A DNA stretch of 64,000 nucleotides, from positions 930,001 through 994,000 of the forward strand of contig NZ_CP018151.1 of NCBI RefSeq assembly GCF_001889265.1. The letters run 5' to 3'. This DNA is from Microbacterium sp. 1.5R (lineage in GTDB: Bacteria > Actinomycetota > Actinomycetes > Actinomycetales > Microbacteriaceae). Shown in pieces: positions 19,784 through 28,919 of the stretch. The position numbers were made by a program, and so were the translations under genes. The notes under the pieces were generated by a model. It searched no databases. It had not been told where the DNA came from and worked only from the letters and a program-made list of their open reading frames with translations. Position 1 is the stretch's first letter, and every line of letters begins with the position of its first letter.

Positions 19784-20803
19784 ATGCAAGAGCCACGACG
19801 CGCCAGATTGATCGATGTCGCTCGGCGCGCGGGGGTCGGAAAGACCACGGCGTCCGACGCGCTCAGCGGCGGCGGTCGCGTGTCTTCGGCCACCCGGGAG
19901 GCCGTGCTGGCGGCGGCAGCCGAGCTCGGGTATTCGGTCAACACGGCGGCGCGACACCTCCGCGGAGGTGCGATCGGCACGATCGGGATCGTGCTCCCCG
20001 AGGTCGTGTCCCGGTCGTCGTACTACATGGCGTTCACCTTCGGAATCGTCACGAGCGCGGCGGCCCACGACATCGACGTGACCATTGTGAGCCCGTCGGC
20101 GTCTTCCGGCCGTTCCCGGCCCATCCGGGCGGACGGGTTGATCATCGGCGACCCCGTCTCGGGGGATCCCGGACTCCCGTCGCTCATGGCCTCCGGCATC
20201 CCGATCGTCACGCAGGAGCACCTGCCCGACGACATCGAGGGGGTTCCCGACGGCGTCATCTGGTCATCGCACGAGGCGGCGATGCTCCGGCTCCTCGACG
20301 AGATCGACGTCACTGAGGCGCAGCATCCCGCGTTGCTGGTCGCCCCGGATGCGACGGACTGGTCGCGCCAGCTCGTCTCGGGCTATCGGAGAGGATGCGC
20401 GGCGCGCGGCCTCGATCCGGTCATCGCGCCGATCTCGTTCGAGGCGCCATGGCACGCGGTGCGCGAGTCGACCGAACGGCTGCTGCAGACGAATCCCGAC
20501 ACCGACGTGATCATCTGCGGCCCGGACTCGAGTGCGATCGAGGTCGTCGCCGTGCTCGGGCGCCTGGGTCGCACGGTCGGCGAGGACATCACGGTCGTCT
20601 CGTGCGTCGACCATCCGTCGCTGCCCTTCCTGACTCCGTCGATCACCTCGATCGATCTGCGCCCCCGCGACTCGGGAGTCGCCTGCGCCGAGCTCCTCAT
20701 CGACCTGCTCGACGGTCGGGTGGCATCCGGCACCGATGTGGAGTTCCCGATCACGGTCGTCGCACGGGAGTCCACCTCGCAGGCGCTGCGGGTGCGCCGG
20801 TGA
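19784..20803 (+). CDS. LacI-type transcriptional regulator, divergent from the amine-oxidase operon
   Basis: 339 aa. The N-terminal helix-turn-helix reads RLIDVARRAGVGKTTASDALSGGGRVSSATREAVLAAAAELGYSVNTAARHLRGG, a LacI DNA-binding domain plus hinge helix. A periplasmic-binding-protein-like sensor domain follows (GIVLPEVVSRSSYYMAF to the C-terminus). It probably binds the palindrome in the shared intergenic region. The CoA-transferase gene starts inside its stop (GTGA), so regulator and enzyme are coupled, which ties the CoA-transferase to the amine operon. The frame continues far upstream without a stop, but the domain begins at this ATG. Confidence 0.9.
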   Translation: MQEPRRARLIDVARRAGVGKTTASDALSGGGRVSSATREAVLAAAAELGYSVNTAARHLRGGAIGTIGIVLPEVVSRSSYYMAFTFGIVTSAAAHDIDVTIVSPSASSGRSRPIRADGLIIGDPVSGDPGLPSLMASGIPIVTQEHLPDDIEGVPDGVIWSSHEAAMLRLLDEIDVTEAQHPALLVAPDATDWSRQLVSGYRRGCAARGLDPVIAPISFEAPWHAVRESTERLLQTNPDTDVIICGPDSSAIEVVAVLGRLGRTVGEDITVVSCVDHPSLPFLTPSITSIDLRPRDSGVACAELLIDLLDGRVASGTDVEFPITVVARESTSQALRVRR

Positions 20804-21951
20804 GCGCGCCGCTCGACGGGATCGTTGTCGCGGACTTCTCCCGCGTGCTCGCGGGGCCGCTGGCGACCATGACCCTCGCCGATCTCGGGGCGCGGGTCGT
20901 CAAGGTCGAGAGGCCCGGCACGGGCGACGACACGAGGGCGTGGGGTCCGCCCTATGCCGAGTCAGGGATCACGACGTATTTCGAATCCGCCAACCGCGGC
21001 AAGGAGTCCGTGGCTCTCGACCTCACCGATCCGGACGATGCGGCGCGCGCTCGCGAACTGATCGCGAGAAGCGATGTGGTCATCGAGAACTTCCGACCGG
21101 GGCTCTTCGCGAAACTCGGGTTCGACTGGGACTCTCTCGCCGCCGAGCATCCCGGTCTCGTCTACGTCTCGGTCAGCGGCTTCGGGTTGGGGGACGGCGC
21201 TGCGCTCCCCGGATACGACTTCGTCGCCCAGGCGGTCGGCGGCCTCATGCACATCACCGGCGAGACCGGCGGCGATGCCATGAAGGCCGGTGTCGCCCTG
21301 GTCGACGTGCTGACCGGCAAGGACGCGGTGATCGGCATCCTCGCGGCCCTCCGCAGGCGGGAGCTGACGGGGCGCGGCTCGAGGATCGACGTCAACCTGC
21401 TGTCGAGCCTGCAGGCGGCGTTAGTCAATCAGATGTCGGCGCACCTGGGAGCGGGTACCGAGCCCGGAAGGCTGGGCAACCGGCATCCGTCGATCGCTCC
21501 CTACGAATCGCTGCGGTGCGCCGATGCGCCGATCGCTGTCGCCTGCGGCAACGACGCACAGTTCGCCCGGATGACCGTGGAACTCGGATGCGCGCAGCTC
21601 GCCGCCGACCCGCGGTTCCTCACGAACCCCGACCGCGTCGCGCATCGCGAGGAACTCGTCGTCGCGCTCGAGTCAGCGCTGGCTGCGGACACGGCGGCGG
21701 CGTGGGCCGCGAGGCTGAATCGCATCGGCGTGGCCGCCGGTGTCGTCAACTCGATCGGCGACGGGATCGCGCTCGCCGAGGAGCTCGGCCTCGAGCCCGT
21801 GTGGGATGCCGTCGGTGGCGACGGGCGTCGGTCGAGGCAGATCCGCTCGCCGCTCACCTGGTCCCCGGCGATCCCGGTGACGGCGTCCGCACCCCCACGG
21901 CTCGGCGAGCATGACGAGTCCGTGCGGGCCTGGTTGGATGCCGATCGCTAG
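20800..21951 (+). CDS. Family III CoA-transferase (CaiB/BaiF)
   Basis: 383 aa, GTG start overlapping the regulator stop. It matches family III from the start (LDGIVVADFSRVLAGPLATMTLADLGARVVKVERPGTGDDTRAWGPP) and carries the expected catalytic aspartate at residue 169 (GVALVDVLTGKDA). These enzymes move CoA between carboxylic acids. Beside a glutaryl-CoA dehydrogenase-like gene the most economical role is succinyl-CoA:glutarate CoA-transfer, as in the SUGCT branch of the family; that is inference. Convergent with the PucR gene, overlapping it by 4 nt at the stops. Confidence 0.88.
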   Translation: MSAPLDGIVVADFSRVLAGPLATMTLADLGARVVKVERPGTGDDTRAWGPPYAESGITTYFESANRGKESVALDLTDPDDAARARELIARSDVVIENFRPGLFAKLGFDWDSLAAEHPGLVYVSVSGFGLGDGAALPGYDFVAQAVGGLMHITGETGGDAMKAGVALVDVLTGKDAVIGILAALRRRELTGRGSRIDVNLLSSLQAALVNQMSAHLGAGTEPGRLGNRHPSIAPYESLRCADAPIAVACGNDAQFARMTVELGCAQLAADPRFLTNPDRVAHREELVVALESALAADTAAAWAARLNRIGVAAGVVNSIGDGIALAEELGLEPVWDAVGGDGRRSRQIRSPLTWSPAIPVTASAPPRLGEHDESVRAWLDADR

Positions 21952-23297
21952 AGCCCACGATCGCGGAGTGCGAGCCACAGTTCTGCCGCGACATCCGGGT
22001 CATCGAGCGAAGCGTCGAGCATCTTCTCGGCGGTCGTGATCCTCGGCCGGATGGTGTTCCGGTGCACGCCGAGTTCCCGTGCCGTCCGCTCGGCCTGATG
22101 ACGGTTGCGCAGGTACGCGATGACCGTGCGCCGCAGTTCCGGCTCGGCGTGCGCCAGCAGATCAGCCCAGCGGCGTGACCGCGAATCCGGATCGGTGCGG
22201 GCTCCCGCGCCGGGATCGGCGCGGTGGAGGGCGATGACCCGGGCTGTCGCGGCAGCGACGTCTTCCAGGCCGACCGGTCCGCTGAGGACTCCGGAATCGG
22301 GCGTCGCGTCTGCCTCGGCGGAGAGCAGGGTGAGGTGCACGCCCGCATGCGGGGCCCCGGCGCCGAATCCTCCGTCGACGGTCGCACCGACCCCGGCCAG
22401 GACGCGGAAGAGCATCGGCATCTCGATGCCGGAGGCGCCGGCGAGGGCGCGGGCCGCCGCGGGTTCGCCGCGAATCGCGAGTTCGGCGATCCATTCCTCG
22501 GGCGTCGGGCCCCCGCGCTCGCGCGCGCTCAGCAGCCGCAGCAATGCGGTGGCGGTGAGGGCGAGTTGGCGATCCGAGCTGCCGAAAGGTCTGCCCGCGC
22601 CGAGCGCGAGCGCACCGCGGGTGCGTTCGCCGTCTGTCACCGCATGGGCGACGACCGTCGAACCGTGCGATACGAACGAGGCCGCCTCGACGCCGGAGCG
22701 CAGCAGCGACCTCTCCACGTCTGTGCGCACGGAGGGCAGCATCCCCTCGAGCGACGGGGGGTGCAGGATGTCCGTCGAGCCGCCAGGGCCGATCGGCAGC
22801 CACGCGACCCATCCCCCGATGGCCTGCGCCATCACCCGCACGACCGCGGTGATCGGATCAGGCCCGGCCGCGGCCTGCACGAGACGGGTGTGGGCATGCG
22901 CGGTGCGCATCGCCTCCTCCTGGCCGCCGCGGCCCGCGAGCGACCAGAACGCTCGGGAGACGTCGAGGAACGGGAGGCCGTCCGGCACTTCGAAGATCGG
23001 TATGCCGGTCGCGCGGCAGCGCTCCACCAGCGCGCTCGGCGCGTGCTCCCACCCCTCGCCGAGACCGATCCCGATCGCGCCGATGCCCTGTTCGGCGAGT
23101 CTGTCGACGTAGGCCTCGGCCGAGTGGGAGTGCAACGGGATGCCGGTGGTGAGCAGCAGTTCGCCGCCGTCGAGATAGCGGCCGGGGTCGTCGAGCTCCG
23201 AGACATGCACCCCGGTGATGCTGCGTGCGGCGTCGAACGGTGCGAGCGGGCGCAAAGAGGCGCCCGATGCGAGAGCGAGTTCACCCAGCGAGACCAT
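21948..23297 (-). CDS. PucR-family transcriptional regulator
   Basis: 449 aa from the ATG at 23297 (longer starts at 23330 or 23333 exist, but MVSLGELALASGA is the family-like beginning). An N-terminal PucR ligand domain (residues ~1-125: ELDDPGRYLDGGELLLTTGIPL, GIGAIGIGLGEGWEHAPSALVERCRATGIPIFEV) is followed by a linker domain and a C-terminal PucR/CdaR helix-turn-helix (HQAERTARELGVHRNTIRPRI). Relatives often act as activators of purine, GABA or proline use. Divergent from the gabT-like operon, which it probably controls through the 89-nt intergenic space. Confidence 0.88.
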   Translation of the reverse strand: MVSLGELALASGASLRPLAPFDAARSITGVHVSELDDPGRYLDGGELLLTTGIPLHSHSAEAYVDRLAEQGIGAIGIGLGEGWEHAPSALVERCRATGIPIFEVPDGLPFLDVSRAFWSLAGRGGQEEAMRTAHAHTRLVQAAAGPDPITAVVRVMAQAIGGWVAWLPIGPGGSTDILHPPSLEGMLPSVRTDVERSLLRSGVEAASFVSHGSTVVAHAVTDGERTRGALALGAGRPFGSSDRQLALTATALLRLLSARERGGPTPEEWIAELAIRGEPAAARALAGASGIEMPMLFRVLAGVGATVDGGFGAGAPHAGVHLTLLSAEADATPDSGVLSGPVGLEDVAAATARVIALHRADPGAGARTDPDSRSRRWADLLAHAEPELRRTVIAYLRNRHQAERTARELGVHRNTIRPRITTAEKMLDASLDDPDVAAELWLALRDRGL

Positions 23298-23305
23298 GCC
23301 GCCAT

Positions 23306-23379
23306 TGTGCAGTACGCACAGGGTGAGCATCAAGACTGGGCGAAGTGTTGCCCCTATCGCCTCCGGCGCGATCTAGCGT
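23306..23379 (+). promoter_or_regulatory. Intergenic control region of the transaminase operon
   Basis: TGTGC-N5-GCACA (23306-23320) is a small inverted repeat between the two divergent starts. TAGCGT (23374-23379) ends 7 nt before the transaminase ATG, the spacing seen at other leaderless starts in this window. Confidence 0.4.
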
Positions 23380-23386
23380 CGACCTC

Positions 23387-24712
23387 ATGACCTCCGCTCC
23401 GCATCTGATCACCGAGATTCCCGGCCCGCGCTCGCGCGAGCTGCACGCTCAGCGCACCGCCGCCGTCGCCTCCGGTTTCGGAATCACCCTTCCCGTCTTC
23501 ATCGCGCGCGCCGGCACCTCGACGCTCGAGGACGTCGACGGCAACACGCTCATCGATCTCGCCTCGGGGATCGCCGTCACCAGCGTCGGTGCGGCGAATC
23601 CTCGAGTGCGTGAGAACGTCGCCGCCCAGCTCGACCTCTTCACCCACACCTGCTTCATGGTGACCGAGTACGAAGGGTTCGTGCGAGTGGCCGAATGGCT
23701 CAACGCCCACGTGCCCGGCGACTTCGACAAGCGCACCGCCCTGTTCAGCACGGGGGCCGAAGCCGTCGAGAACGCGGTGAAGATCGCCCGGGCGCACACC
23801 GGCCGACCAGGGGTGCTCGTGATCGACGAGGCCTACCACGGCCGTTCCCTGCTGACCATGGCGATGACCGCCAAGGAGCACCCGTACAAGACCACGTTCG
23901 GCCCCTTCCCGAACGACGTCGTGCGGGGGCCGAACGCCAACCCGCTGCGTGGAGAGGGCGCCGATGCCGCACTCGCCGAGATCGAGCGGGTCGTCATCGA
24001 GCACGGCGCCGACCACTTCGCCGCGCTCGTGGTCGAGCCGATCCAGGGCGAGGGCGGATTCATCGTCCCTGCCGAAGGGTTCCTTCCGGGGCTCCGCCGG
24101 ATCGCGGACACGCACGGGATCGTGCTCGTCATCGACGAGATCCAGAGCGGCCTCGGCCGCACAGGTCGCCTCTTCGCGAGCGAGCACGAGGGGGTCGCGG
24201 GCGACATCACGCTCACGGCCAAAGCCCTCGGTGGCGGGCTGCCGTTGAGCGCCGTCACGGGCCGCGCCGAGATCATGAACGCCGCGCACACGGGCGGCCT
24301 CGGCGGCACGTACGCGGGCAACCCCCTCGCCTGCGCCGCGGCGCTCGCCGTGTTCGACGTGCTCGAAGACCCTGAGCTGCTGCCGGGCGTGGCGCGCATC
24401 GAACAGAGCATCCGAGCCCACCTCGAGCCGCTTCTCGCCGAGCTCCCGGTGATCGCCGAGGTGCGAGGGCGAGGAGCGATGATGGCCCTCGAATTCGCCG
24501 ACCCCGACTCTCTCGCGCCGCGCGCCGACCTCGCTCAGCGCGTCACCGCCGCCTGCCACGCGGCGGGGGTGCTCACGCTGACCTGCGGCACGCACGGCAA
24601 CGTCGTCCGCCTGCTGCCGCCGCTCGTGATCGAGCCTGCCGTGCTCGACACCGGGCTCGAGATCCTCAGCCGTTCCATCCGCTCCATCGCCGCCGAGGAG
24701 GCCGCAGCATGA
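23387..24712 (+). CDS. gabT: GabT-type class III transaminase (4-aminobutyrate / 5-aminovalerate)
   Basis: 441 aa. Class III fold with VTSVGAANPRVRENVAAQLDLFTHTCF, FSTGAEAVENAVKIARAHTGRPG, the aspartate motif LVIDEIQSGLGRTGR, and the PLP-binding Lys279 in TLTAKALGGGLPL. These are the GABA transaminase signatures. Many GabT enzymes also take 5-aminovalerate (DavT). Because the next gene looks like glutaryl-CoA dehydrogenase, glutarate semialdehyde may be the real product. It overlaps the next gene by ATGA. Confidence 0.9.
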   Translation: MTSAPHLITEIPGPRSRELHAQRTAAVASGFGITLPVFIARAGTSTLEDVDGNTLIDLASGIAVTSVGAANPRVRENVAAQLDLFTHTCFMVTEYEGFVRVAEWLNAHVPGDFDKRTALFSTGAEAVENAVKIARAHTGRPGVLVIDEAYHGRSLLTMAMTAKEHPYKTTFGPFPNDVVRGPNANPLRGEGADAALAEIERVVIEHGADHFAALVVEPIQGEGGFIVPAEGFLPGLRRIADTHGIVLVIDEIQSGLGRTGRLFASEHEGVAGDITLTAKALGGGLPLSAVTGRAEIMNAAHTGGLGGTYAGNPLACAAALAVFDVLEDPELLPGVARIEQSIRAHLEPLLAELPVIAEVRGRGAMMALEFADPDSLAPRADLAQRVTAACHAAGVLTLTCGTHGNVVRLLPPLVIEPAVLDTGLEILSRSIRSIAAEEAAA

Positions 24713-25893
24713 CCGTCGTTCCCGATCTGCTCGATTTCGACGAGATGCTCAGCGACGACGAATGGGCGACGCGCGACCGTGTGCGTGCCTTCGTCGACGC
24801 CCGCATCCGTCCCCACATCGCCGACTGGTACGACCGCGCGATCTTCCCGACCGAGCTCGTGCCGGAGCTGGCCGAGCTCGGACTGCTCGGCATGCATCTG
24901 TCGGGATACGGCTGCGCCGGTCGAAGCGCGGTCGAGTACGGACTCGCCGCGATGGAGCTCGAAGCGGGCGACTCGGGTCTGCGCACCTTCGTGTCGGTGC
25001 AGGGTTCGCTCGCGATGAGCGCCATCCACAAGCACGGCAGCGAGGATCAGAAGCAGGAGTGGTTGCCTCGCATGGCACGCGGCGAGGTGATCGGATGCTT
25101 CGGACTCACCGAGCCCAACTCGGGGTCTGATCCTTCGAGCATGACCACATTCGCTCGTCGCGACGGCGACGGCTGGGTGATCAACGGCGCGAAGCGGTGG
25201 ATCGGTCTCGCCTCCATCGCGCAGGTCGCGATCATCTGGGCGCAGACGGATGACGGTGTTCGCGGCTTCATCGTGCCCACGGATTCCGACGGCTTCGTCG
25301 CGACGCCGATCGCCCCCAAGCTGTCGATGCGCGCATCGATCCAGTGCGACATCACGCTCACCGACGTGCGCCTGCCGGCGACCGCGCAGCTTCCGGAGGC
25401 TCGCGGTCTTCGCGCCCCGTTCTCGTGCCTCAACGAGGCGCGCTACGGCATCGGCTGGGGTGTGATCGGCGCCGCGCGCGACAGCTACGCCACGGCCCTC
25501 TCGTACGCCCGCACCCGCATCCAGTTCAACCAGCCGATCGCCGCGTTCCAGCTCACCCAGCAGAAGCTCGTCGACATGGCGATCGAGATCGAGAAGGCCC
25601 AGCTGCTCGCTCTGCGACTCGGCAGGCTGAAGGATGCCGGAAAGCTCGCGCCGCATCAGATCTCGGTCGCCAAGCTCAGCAACACCAGGGCGGCCATCGC
25701 CATCGCCCGGGAGGCGAGGACCGTCCTCGGGGGAAACGGGGTGTCCGGTGACTACTCGCCGCTCCGCCACGCCGCCAACCTGGAATCGGTCCGCACATAT
25801 GAGGGCACCGACGAGGTGCACACACTCGTGTTGGGGGCCCACATCACTGGCTTCTCCGCCTTCCGCAGCACCATCACCGAGGGAGCATCATGA
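24709..25893 (+). CDS. Acyl-CoA dehydrogenase with glutaryl-CoA dehydrogenase signatures
   Basis: 394 aa, typical length. GCFGLTEPNSGSDPSSM (from residue ~129) is the FAD-binding loop of glutaryl-CoA dehydrogenase almost unchanged, and the C-terminal YEGTDEVHTLVLGAHITGFSAF carries the catalytic base Glu365 in the matching context. Glutaryl-CoA dehydrogenases oxidise and decarboxylate glutaryl-CoA to crotonyl-CoA with an electron-transferring flavoprotein. The position between a GabT-type transaminase and an aldehyde dehydrogenase supports this. A different short-chain dicarboxyl-CoA cannot be excluded. Confidence 0.85.
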   Translation: MTVVPDLLDFDEMLSDDEWATRDRVRAFVDARIRPHIADWYDRAIFPTELVPELAELGLLGMHLSGYGCAGRSAVEYGLAAMELEAGDSGLRTFVSVQGSLAMSAIHKHGSEDQKQEWLPRMARGEVIGCFGLTEPNSGSDPSSMTTFARRDGDGWVINGAKRWIGLASIAQVAIIWAQTDDGVRGFIVPTDSDGFVATPIAPKLSMRASIQCDITLTDVRLPATAQLPEARGLRAPFSCLNEARYGIGWGVIGAARDSYATALSYARTRIQFNQPIAAFQLTQQKLVDMAIEIEKAQLLALRLGRLKDAGKLAPHQISVAKLSNTRAAIAIAREARTVLGGNGVSGDYSPLRHAANLESVRTYEGTDEVHTLVLGAHITGFSAFRSTITEGAS

Positions 25894-27338
25894 CCGTCAT
25901 CGCCCTGCGCCACTTCATCGACGGGACCTGGGTCGAGGGTGGGGGAGAGGCACTCGTCGACGTCAATCCGAGCCGACCGAGCGACATCGTCGCCGAGGGG
26001 CCGGGAGCGTCGGATGCCGATGTTGACCGCGCCTATGCCGCGGCCCGTGCGGCATTCGACGGTTGGCGTCGCACACCGGCACGCGCACGCGCCGGCATCC
26101 TTCTCCGTGCAGCCGACATCATCGAGGCGCATCGTGACGAGTGGGGTCGGGAGCTCGCCCGCGAAGAGGGCAAGACGCTCGCAGAGGCGATCGCCGAGAC
26201 CGGGCATTCAGCGAACATCCTCCGTTTCCACGCCCAAGAGGTCGAACGCCAGAGCGGCGGTGTCTTCGAGTCGCCGACTCCGGGGGAGCGCATCCTCGTG
26301 ATCAGAAGACCTGTGGGCGTCGTCGGGGCGATCACGCCGTTCAACTTCCCGATCTCGATCCCGGCGTGGAAGCTCGCTCCTGCCCTGGTCTGGGGCAACA
26401 CGGTGGTCTGGAAACCCGCGACGTTCGTGCCGGTGCTCGCGATGCGGTTCGCCGAGGCGCTCGAGCAGGCTGGACTGCCCCGGGGTGTGCTGAACCTCGT
26501 GAACGGCACGGCCGCCGTCGGCGAAGCGATCGTCTCGCATCCGGATGTGGACGCGGTGACCTTCACCGGCTCCACGAAGGTAGGCAGGATCATCGCAGCG
26601 CAGCTGGCTGCCCGCGGAGTCCCGTTCCAGGGCGAGTTGGGCGGCAAGAACGCCTCTCTCGTGCTCGCCGACGCAGACCTCGACGTCGCTGTGGAGCAGG
26701 TGGCGATCGGGGCTTTTCGCGCAGCAGGACAGAAGTGCACCGCGACCTCACGGGTGATCGTGCACCACGCGGTCGCCGACGAGTTCCTGCGTCGGCTCGC
26801 CGCACGGACCGAGCGGATGGTCGTGGGCGACGCCGAAGACGAGGCCGTCGAGGTCGGGCCAGTCGTGGATGGCTCCGCGCGAGACCGCGTCGCGGCCGCC
26901 ATCGCGCGCGCGCGAACGACTGCGACAGCAGTGGTCGCTCCGCAACCGTACGCGGCCGGCGACCTCGACGACGGCTATTTCATCGCACCGTCGGTGTTCG
27001 AGCTGAATGAGGACGACCCGGGCGAGCTGTGGACGGAGGAGCTGTTCGGCCCCGTGATAGGCGTGCGCAGGGTATCGAGCACCGAAGCGGGGATCGCGCT
27101 CGTCAACGACAGCGACTACGGCCTCTCGACCGCGGTCTTCACGACCGGTCTCGCGGATGCGCTCAGCGCGATCGAGGACATCAGGGCGGGTGTCGTGCAC
27201 ATCAACTCGGCGTCGGCCGGCGCAGACCTGCACGTGCCGTTCGGCGGCAGCGGCGCGAGTGCGCTCGGGCCGAAGGAGCAGGGCGCCGCGGCCCGGGAGT
27301 TCTTCACCGAGACCGCGACGGTGTATCTGAAGGGTTGA
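25890..27338 (+). CDS. NAD(P)-dependent aldehyde dehydrogenase (semialdehyde type)
   Basis: 482 aa, start overlapping the previous stop (ATGA). Cofactor and catalytic elements are intact: VGVVGAITPFNFPISIPAWKLAPALVWGNTVVWKPA, general base Glu249 in GELGGKNASLVL, nucleophile Cys283 in AAGQKCTATSR. The Cys context resembles 2-oxoglutarate-semialdehyde-type enzymes as much as GabD, so the substrate is open. In this operon it most likely oxidises the semialdehyde made by the transaminase (to succinate or glutarate) or the aldehyde from the amine oxidase. Last gene of the operon. Confidence 0.88.
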   Translation: MTVIALRHFIDGTWVEGGGEALVDVNPSRPSDIVAEGPGASDADVDRAYAAARAAFDGWRRTPARARAGILLRAADIIEAHRDEWGRELAREEGKTLAEAIAETGHSANILRFHAQEVERQSGGVFESPTPGERILVIRRPVGVVGAITPFNFPISIPAWKLAPALVWGNTVVWKPATFVPVLAMRFAEALEQAGLPRGVLNLVNGTAAVGEAIVSHPDVDAVTFTGSTKVGRIIAAQLAARGVPFQGELGGKNASLVLADADLDVAVEQVAIGAFRAAGQKCTATSRVIVHHAVADEFLRRLAARTERMVVGDAEDEAVEVGPVVDGSARDRVAAAIARARTTATAVVAPQPYAAGDLDDGYFIAPSVFELNEDDPGELWTEELFGPVIGVRRVSSTEAGIALVNDSDYGLSTAVFTTGLADALSAIEDIRAGVVHINSASAGADLHVPFGGSGASALGPKEQGAAAREFFTETATVYLKG

Positions 27339-27419
27339 TCTCTCAGCGGGGGTCAGCGTCTCCACCGTGATGTCCGATTTCCGCCAGTCGATGTCGGAGG
27401 GCGGTGGCAGAGTGGAGGC

Positions 27420-28919
27420 ATGAGCTTCCCCGTGACCGACTTCGATGAGCGATACCGTGCGATCAGCGCGCGCGACACCCGCTTCGACGGGCAGTTCGTG
27501 ACCGCCGTGCGCTCTACCGGGATCTACTGCCGTCCGAGCTGCCCCGCGCGCACGCCCAAGCCGCAGAACGTCACCTTCTATCCCACCAGCGCAGCGGCGC
27601 ACGAGGCGGGCTTCCGGGCGTGCAAGCGCTGTCTGCCCGAAGCTGCCCCGGGCTCGCCTGCGTGGGACCTGCGCAGTGACGTCGCGGCGCGGGCGATGCG
27701 TCTCATCGCCTCGGGCGTCGTCGAGCGCGAGGGAGTGTCGGGCCTCGCCGTGCGTCTCGGCTATTCGACACGGCACCTGACCCGACTGCTCTCGACCGAG
27801 CTGGGGGCAGGTCCGCTCGCCCTCGCGCGGGCGCATCGCGCGCACACGGCGCGCATGCTGCTGGTGGGCACGGACATGCAGATCTCGGATGTGGCTTTCT
27901 CGGCCGGTTTCGCGAGCATTCGGCAGTGCAACGACACGATCCGCGAGGTGTTCACTCTGACTCCGGGCGAGCTCAGGGCTCGACGGAAGACCCCGGCGTC
28001 CGCTGCTCCCGGTGCGATCGACCTCGTCCTCCCGTACCGCGGGCCGCTCGATGCGTCCGGAATCTTCCAGTGGATGGCTGCGCGTGCGGTATCGGGGGTC
28101 GAAGAGGCCGCGACCACATCTTTCTCTCGGCACCTGCGTATGGCGGGCGGGCCCGCGTGGTTCGAAGTGCATCAGGACTCGACGCAGCGACTGCACCTTC
28201 GGGCGCGCGTCGCTCAGCTCGGCGACCTCGCTCCGCTGGTGTCGACCGTGCGACGGATCTTCGACCTCGACGCCGACCCTCTCGCGGTCGACGAGGCGCT
28301 GAGCGCCCACCCCGAGATCGCTCCGCTGGTCGCGCGCACTCCGGGCATCCGCGTGCCGGGCTCGGCGGATCCGCACGAGATGCTGATCCGTGCCATGGTC
28401 GGTCAGCAGATCACCGTCGTCGCCGCGCGCACTGCCCTCACCGCGCTCGCCGACGCGCTGGGGGAGCGCACGGAGCAGGGGCTGCTCTTCCCGACGATGG
28501 CGGCGATCGCCGAGCACGGGGCCTCGGTGCTGCGCGGACCGGCCGCCCGCATCAGGGCGATCGTCGGCGCAGCCACGGCCCTCGCCGACGGCAGCCTCGC
28601 TCTCACGGTCGGCGACGACGGAGTCGAGCAGCGCGCTGCCCTGCTCGCGATGCCCGGCATCGGCCCCTGGACGGCCGACTACGTGCGGATGCGGGTGCTG
28701 GGCGACCCCGACGTGCTGCTCCCCGGCGACGTCGCACTTCGTGCGGGGGCCGCCGCGTCCGGACTGCCGGCGGATCCGCTGCCGCTGGTCGCGTGGGCCG
28801 AGCGGGCTGCCCCGTGGCGCAGTTATCTCAGTGCTCACCTCTGGCGCGCAGCGCCCGCACGTCCGGTTCGACGGCCGAGCGCGAGACAGACCACCGCCCT
28901 TGTGAAGGAGGCCTCATGA
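27420..28919 (+). CDS. Fusion of Ada-type methyl-phosphotriester sensor/AraC regulator with AlkA glycosylase
   Basis: 499 aa. Residues 1-80 are the zinc methyltransferase domain with Cys37, Cys41, Cys68 and Cys71 (GIYCRPSC ... ACKRC); Cys37 would take methyl groups from phosphotriesters. An AraC helix-turn-helix follows (~85-190: [39 protein letters not shown]), then an AlkA N-terminal domain and a helix-hairpin-helix DNA glycosylase ([51 protein letters not shown], with the catalytic Asp in LPGD). It senses alkylation damage, activates repair genes and excises 3-methyladenine. Overlaps ogt. Confidence 0.94.
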   Translation: MSFPVTDFDERYRAISARDTRFDGQFVTAVRSTGIYCRPSCPARTPKPQNVTFYPTSAAAHEAGFRACKRCLPEAAPGSPAWDLRSDVAARAMRLIASGVVEREGVSGLAVRLGYSTRHLTRLLSTELGAGPLALARAHRAHTARMLLVGTDMQISDVAFSAGFASIRQCNDTIREVFTLTPGELRARRKTPASAAPGAIDLVLPYRGPLDASGIFQWMAARAVSGVEEAATTSFSRHLRMAGGPAWFEVHQDSTQRLHLRARVAQLGDLAPLVSTVRRIFDLDADPLAVDEALSAHPEIAPLVARTPGIRVPGSADPHEMLIRAMVGQQITVVAARTALTALADALGERTEQGLLFPTMAAIAEHGASVLRGPAARIRAIVGAATALADGSLALTVGDDGVEQRAALLAMPGIGPWTADYVRMRVLGDPDVLLPGDVALRAGAAASGLPADPLPLVAWAERAAPWRSYLSAHLWRAAPARPVRRPSARQTTALVKEAS

